Part shown: piece by piece, positions 62,045 through 64,000 of the stretch
Layout of the letters: each line of letters starts with the position of its first letter
Numbering within the stretch: position 1 is the stretch's first letter
DNA from: Alkalibacillus aidingensis
GTDB taxonomy: Bacteria > Bacillota > Bacilli > Bacillales > Alkalibacillaceae
Length of the DNA stretch: 64,000 bases
Direction: 5' to 3'
Assembly: GCF_014595945.1 (NCBI RefSeq)
Contig: NZ_JABXWU010000008.1
Span: 1-64,000, forward strand
The notes under the pieces: generated by a model
What the model was told of the DNA's origin: nothing
The model's input: the letters and a program-made list of their open reading frames with translations, nothing else
Database searches by the model: none
Made by a program: the position numbers and the translations under genes

Positions 62045-62063
62045 ATCAAGGCGGGCTTTTTTT
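62034..62063 (+). terminator. Intrinsic terminator of queF-yhhQ
   Basis: AGTCCGCCT (62034-62042) with AGGCGGGCT (62049-62057) and T7; it overlaps the stop codon. Confidence 0.8.
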
Positions 62064-62074
62064 CTGAAAACAAA

Positions 62075-62102
62075 GTAACCGGCCTAGTTATAGACCGGTT
62101 AC
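62075..62102 (-). terminator. Hairpin downstream of pstB
   Basis: GTAACCGG (62075-62082) and CCGGTTAC (62095-62102); on the minus strand it follows pstB. The U tract is weak. Confidence 0.45.
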
Positions 62103-62151
62103 CAAGGGGGTAAAACTCTATATATAAAAGGGGATAGCGGAGTTAGTTTAC

Positions 62152-62991
62152 TTATCCAAAGCGACCAGTAATATAATCTTCAGTTCTTTGGTCTGATGGA
62201 TTAGAAAATAGTGATTCTGTTAAATCGAATTCAATGATTTCACCATTTAAAAAGAAAGCTGTTCGGTCTGAAATCCTAGCAGCTTGTTGCATGTTGTGTG
62301 TAACAATCACAATACTGTACTTAGATTTTAGTTCTTGAATGAGTTCTTCAATCTTTGATGTTGAGACAGGGTCTAATGCAGATGTAGGCTCATCCATTAA
62401 TATAACTTCTGGTTCAATGGCTAGTGCTCGTGCAATACATAAGCGTTGTTGCTGTCCTCCTGATAATCCATAGGCATTTTCATTCAATCGATCTTTTACT
62501 TCATCCCACAAGTACGCATCACGCAAACTACGTTCAACGATTTGATTTAATATTTTTTTATTTTTAATACCATGGATTTTAGGGCCATAGGCAATGTTTT
62601 CATATATTGATTTTGGGAAAGGGTTGGGTTTTTGGAACACCATTCCGACCTTGGTACGTAATTGTTCTACTTTAAAATGTTTGTCTAAAATACGGTTTCC
62701 TTGGTAACTAATATCTCCACTCGTCTTAACAGATGGGATCAATTCAACCATTCTATTTAATGATTTTAGAAAAGTAGATTTACCACACCCAGATGGACCA
62801 ATGATTGCTGTGATTTCTCGGTCATAAACCGATAATTCGATATCCTTTAAAGCATGGGTCTCATCATACCAAAGGTTAAAGCCCTCCACTTGGTAGACAA
62901 CTTTTTGTTTTGAAAGACGATCATTACTAACCGTCGTTAACCTTGGAAGATGTTTAACACTTTCATTCTTTTTAGCGATGGTTTGAGTCAT
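62152..62991 (-). CDS. pstB: Phosphate ABC transporter ATPase
   Basis: 279 aa. N-terminal extension of ~30 residues, then [16 protein letters not shown], Walker [18 protein letters not shown] (diagnostic of PstB), signature [15 protein letters not shown], Walker [14 protein letters not shown] and [12 protein letters not shown]. Energises phosphate uptake. GGAGGTG before the ATG. Last gene of the pst cluster on this strand. Confidence 0.96.
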   Translation of the reverse strand: MTQTIAKKNESVKHLPRLTTVSNDRLSKQKVVYQVEGFNLWYDETHALKDIELSVYDREITAIIGPSGCGKSTFLKSLNRMVELIPSVKTSGDISYQGNRILDKHFKVEQLRTKVGMVFQKPNPFPKSIYENIAYGPKIHGIKNKKILNQIVERSLRDAYLWDEVKDRLNENAYGLSGGQQQRLCIARALAIEPEVILMDEPTSALDPVSTSKIEELIQELKSKYSIVIVTHNMQQAARISDRTAFFLNGEIIEFDLTESLFSNPSDQRTEDYITGRFG

Positions 62992-63012
62992 TTTTGAACA
63001 CCTCCACTTTTT

Positions 63013-63897
63013 TTAGAATCGTTGCTGATACTTATTTCGAATAAAGATGGCAGTAGCGTTTAACATAAATAATAGTATTAATAAAACGATAATGGTGGCT
63101 GCCGCTAAGTTAGCGTATTCAGCAACGAGTGATGAATCTAATGTCCAGTAATAAATTTGCATAGGCAAAGTGGTGAACTTATCAAAGATACTCCCAGGGA
63201 ATGGTATGATTAAAGCAGGAATTCCAATGACAACAAGAGGTGCTGTTTCACCGATTGCTCGAGAAAGTGCTAGTATCGCACCAGTTAAAATACCAGGTAG
63301 TGCCGCTGGTAGAATGATTCTTTTAATTGTTTGCCACTTAGTTGCTCCCATTCCGTAAGAAGCCTCGCTTAAGCTATTAGGAACAGATCTTAAAGCTTCC
63401 TGTGCAGCAACAATGACAATAGGTAAAACTAGTAGTGATAGTGTCAGTCCACCTGCAAGAACGATATTCCCCAAGTCCAGAGCACGCACGAATAGTGTCA
63501 TACCTAAAATTCCATAAACAATAGAAGGTACGCCTGCTAAATTAGCAATGTTGGTTTGTATAAGCGAGTTGAGTTTTCCTTTTTTAGCATACAATTCTAA
63601 ATAGATTGCTGCTCCGACTCCGATGATCATTGTGCAGACGATGACAACAAGCATGAGCCAAAGTGATCCAAGAATCGCCCCCATTATTCCTGCTTGTTCA
63701 GCATTTGTTGATAACTTCCCCGTTAAGAAATCGAAATTCACCCATTTTAATCCTTCGATTAGAACGCGCATAATCAAAATGACTAAAACAACTAATCCGA
63801 ATAGGGTTGCGAGTAAGAAAAGTATTTTAGATAAATTATTTTTGAGAATACGTTTATTCATTCTCTTTTCCACTAAGGATGAGTCAATATATTTCAT
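63013..63897 (-). CDS. pstA: Phosphate ABC transporter permease PstA
   Basis: 294 aa, six membrane segments; permease loop GMGATKWQTIKRIILPAALPGILTGAILALSRAIGETAPL is characteristic of PstA. GGGAGGA before ATG 63897, within the end of pstC. Confidence 0.95.
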   Translation of the reverse strand: MKYIDSSLVEKRMNKRILKNNLSKILFLLATLFGLVVLVILIMRVLIEGLKWVNFDFLTGKLSTNAEQAGIMGAILGSLWLMLVVIVCTMIIGVGAAIYLELYAKKGKLNSLIQTNIANLAGVPSIVYGILGMTLFVRALDLGNIVLAGGLTLSLLVLPIVIVAAQEALRSVPNSLSEASYGMGATKWQTIKRIILPAALPGILTGAILALSRAIGETAPLVVIGIPALIIPFPGSIFDKFTTLPMQIYYWTLDSSLVAEYANLAAATIIVLLILLFMLNATAIFIRNKYQQRF

Positions 63898-63898
63898 G

Positions 63899-64000
63899 TT
63901 AGTATTCCTCCCTAAAACGTCGGGAAATGGCTCTTGCTAGTAAATTCATCACAAATGTCATAACAAACAATGCTATTGCAACAGCGTAAATACTGTAATA
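63899..64000 (-). CDS. pstC: Phosphate ABC transporter permease PstC, C-terminal part
   Basis: The last 33 codons are in the window. They read a final membrane helix (YAVAIALFVMTFVMNLLARA) and the basic end ISRRFREEY, typical for PstC. The rest lies beyond the right edge. Confidence 0.85.
   Translation of the reverse strand, partial: YYSIYAVAIALFVMTFVMNLLARAISRRFREEY

Overview
The window looks like chromosomal DNA of a spore-forming, moderately halophilic or halotolerant Bacillaceae. The evidence is low GC, strong Shine-Dalgarno sites with frequent TTG/GTG starts, many lipoproteins with very acidic mature parts, CotX- and CotW-like spore coat proteins, an OpuAC-type glycine-betaine binding protein with a GbsR-type regulator, and ywrDCBA gene order as in Bacillus subtilis. 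The species cannot be named from sequence alone. No rRNA, tRNA, complete IS element, prophage or CRISPR array was seen. Layout: 0.1-2.1 kb, pseudouridine catabolism (psuKG). 2.6-4.4 kb, a large acidic membrane-anchored protein, then a ydjM-like gene remnant. 5.2-9.6 kb, a restriction-modification island: a zinc-finger plus PD-(D/E)XK nuclease converging on two m5C methyltransferases led by an XRE regulator. 9.8-11.8 kb, patatin phospholipase and a TipAL/Mta-type MerR regulator with a DnaA-box cluster between them. 12.1-21.2 kb, a peptide ABC importer followed by ywrD (gamma-glutamyltransferase), ywrC (Lrp) and the chromate transporter pair ywrB/ywrA. 21.2-29.7 kb, coat proteins, a nitrilase-family amidase, thioesterase, phosphatase, a CuA-type cupredoxin lipoprotein, a two-component system and small membrane proteins. 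29.8-32.7 kb, a PLD-nuclease/helicase gene broken by a frameshift, with an NTP pyrophosphohydrolase upstream and a 36-codon membrane protein downstream. 32.9-40.8 kb, a YusW-like lipoprotein, an ornithine cyclodeaminase family enzyme, a HAD phosphatase and two PLP enzymes (SHMT-like and class III aminotransferase) with GntR and RpiR regulators. 41.1-45.2 kb, a GbsR / cysteine hydrolase / OpuAC operon diverging from a PrpR-like regulator whose AAA+ domain is degenerate. 45.3-56.8 kb, a GAF-EAL c-di-GMP phosphodiesterase, then a c-di-GMP-I riboswitch with terminator leading an 11-gene Tad/Flp pilus operon. 56.9-58.5 kb, two short tandem-repeat arrays (8 x 52 bp and 6 x 20 bp) around an ASCH-domain gene and a small haem-copper-oxidase-like membrane gene. 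58.5-62.1 kb, rlmA-like, an M20 hydrolase, and preQ1 riboswitch-queF-yhhQ. 62.1-64.0 kb, pstB, pstA and the end of pstC. How the genes may work together: the clearest regulatory unit is the c-di-GMP riboswitch over the Tad pilus genes, with a phosphodiesterase that could set the ligand level 2.3 kb upstream. The restriction locus has the layout expected of a controller-regulated Type IIS-like system. The dpp-like importer plus YwrD suggests uptake and cytoplasmic breakdown of gamma-glutamyl peptides. queF and yhhQ form a queuosine precursor synthesis/salvage pair under a preQ1 switch.
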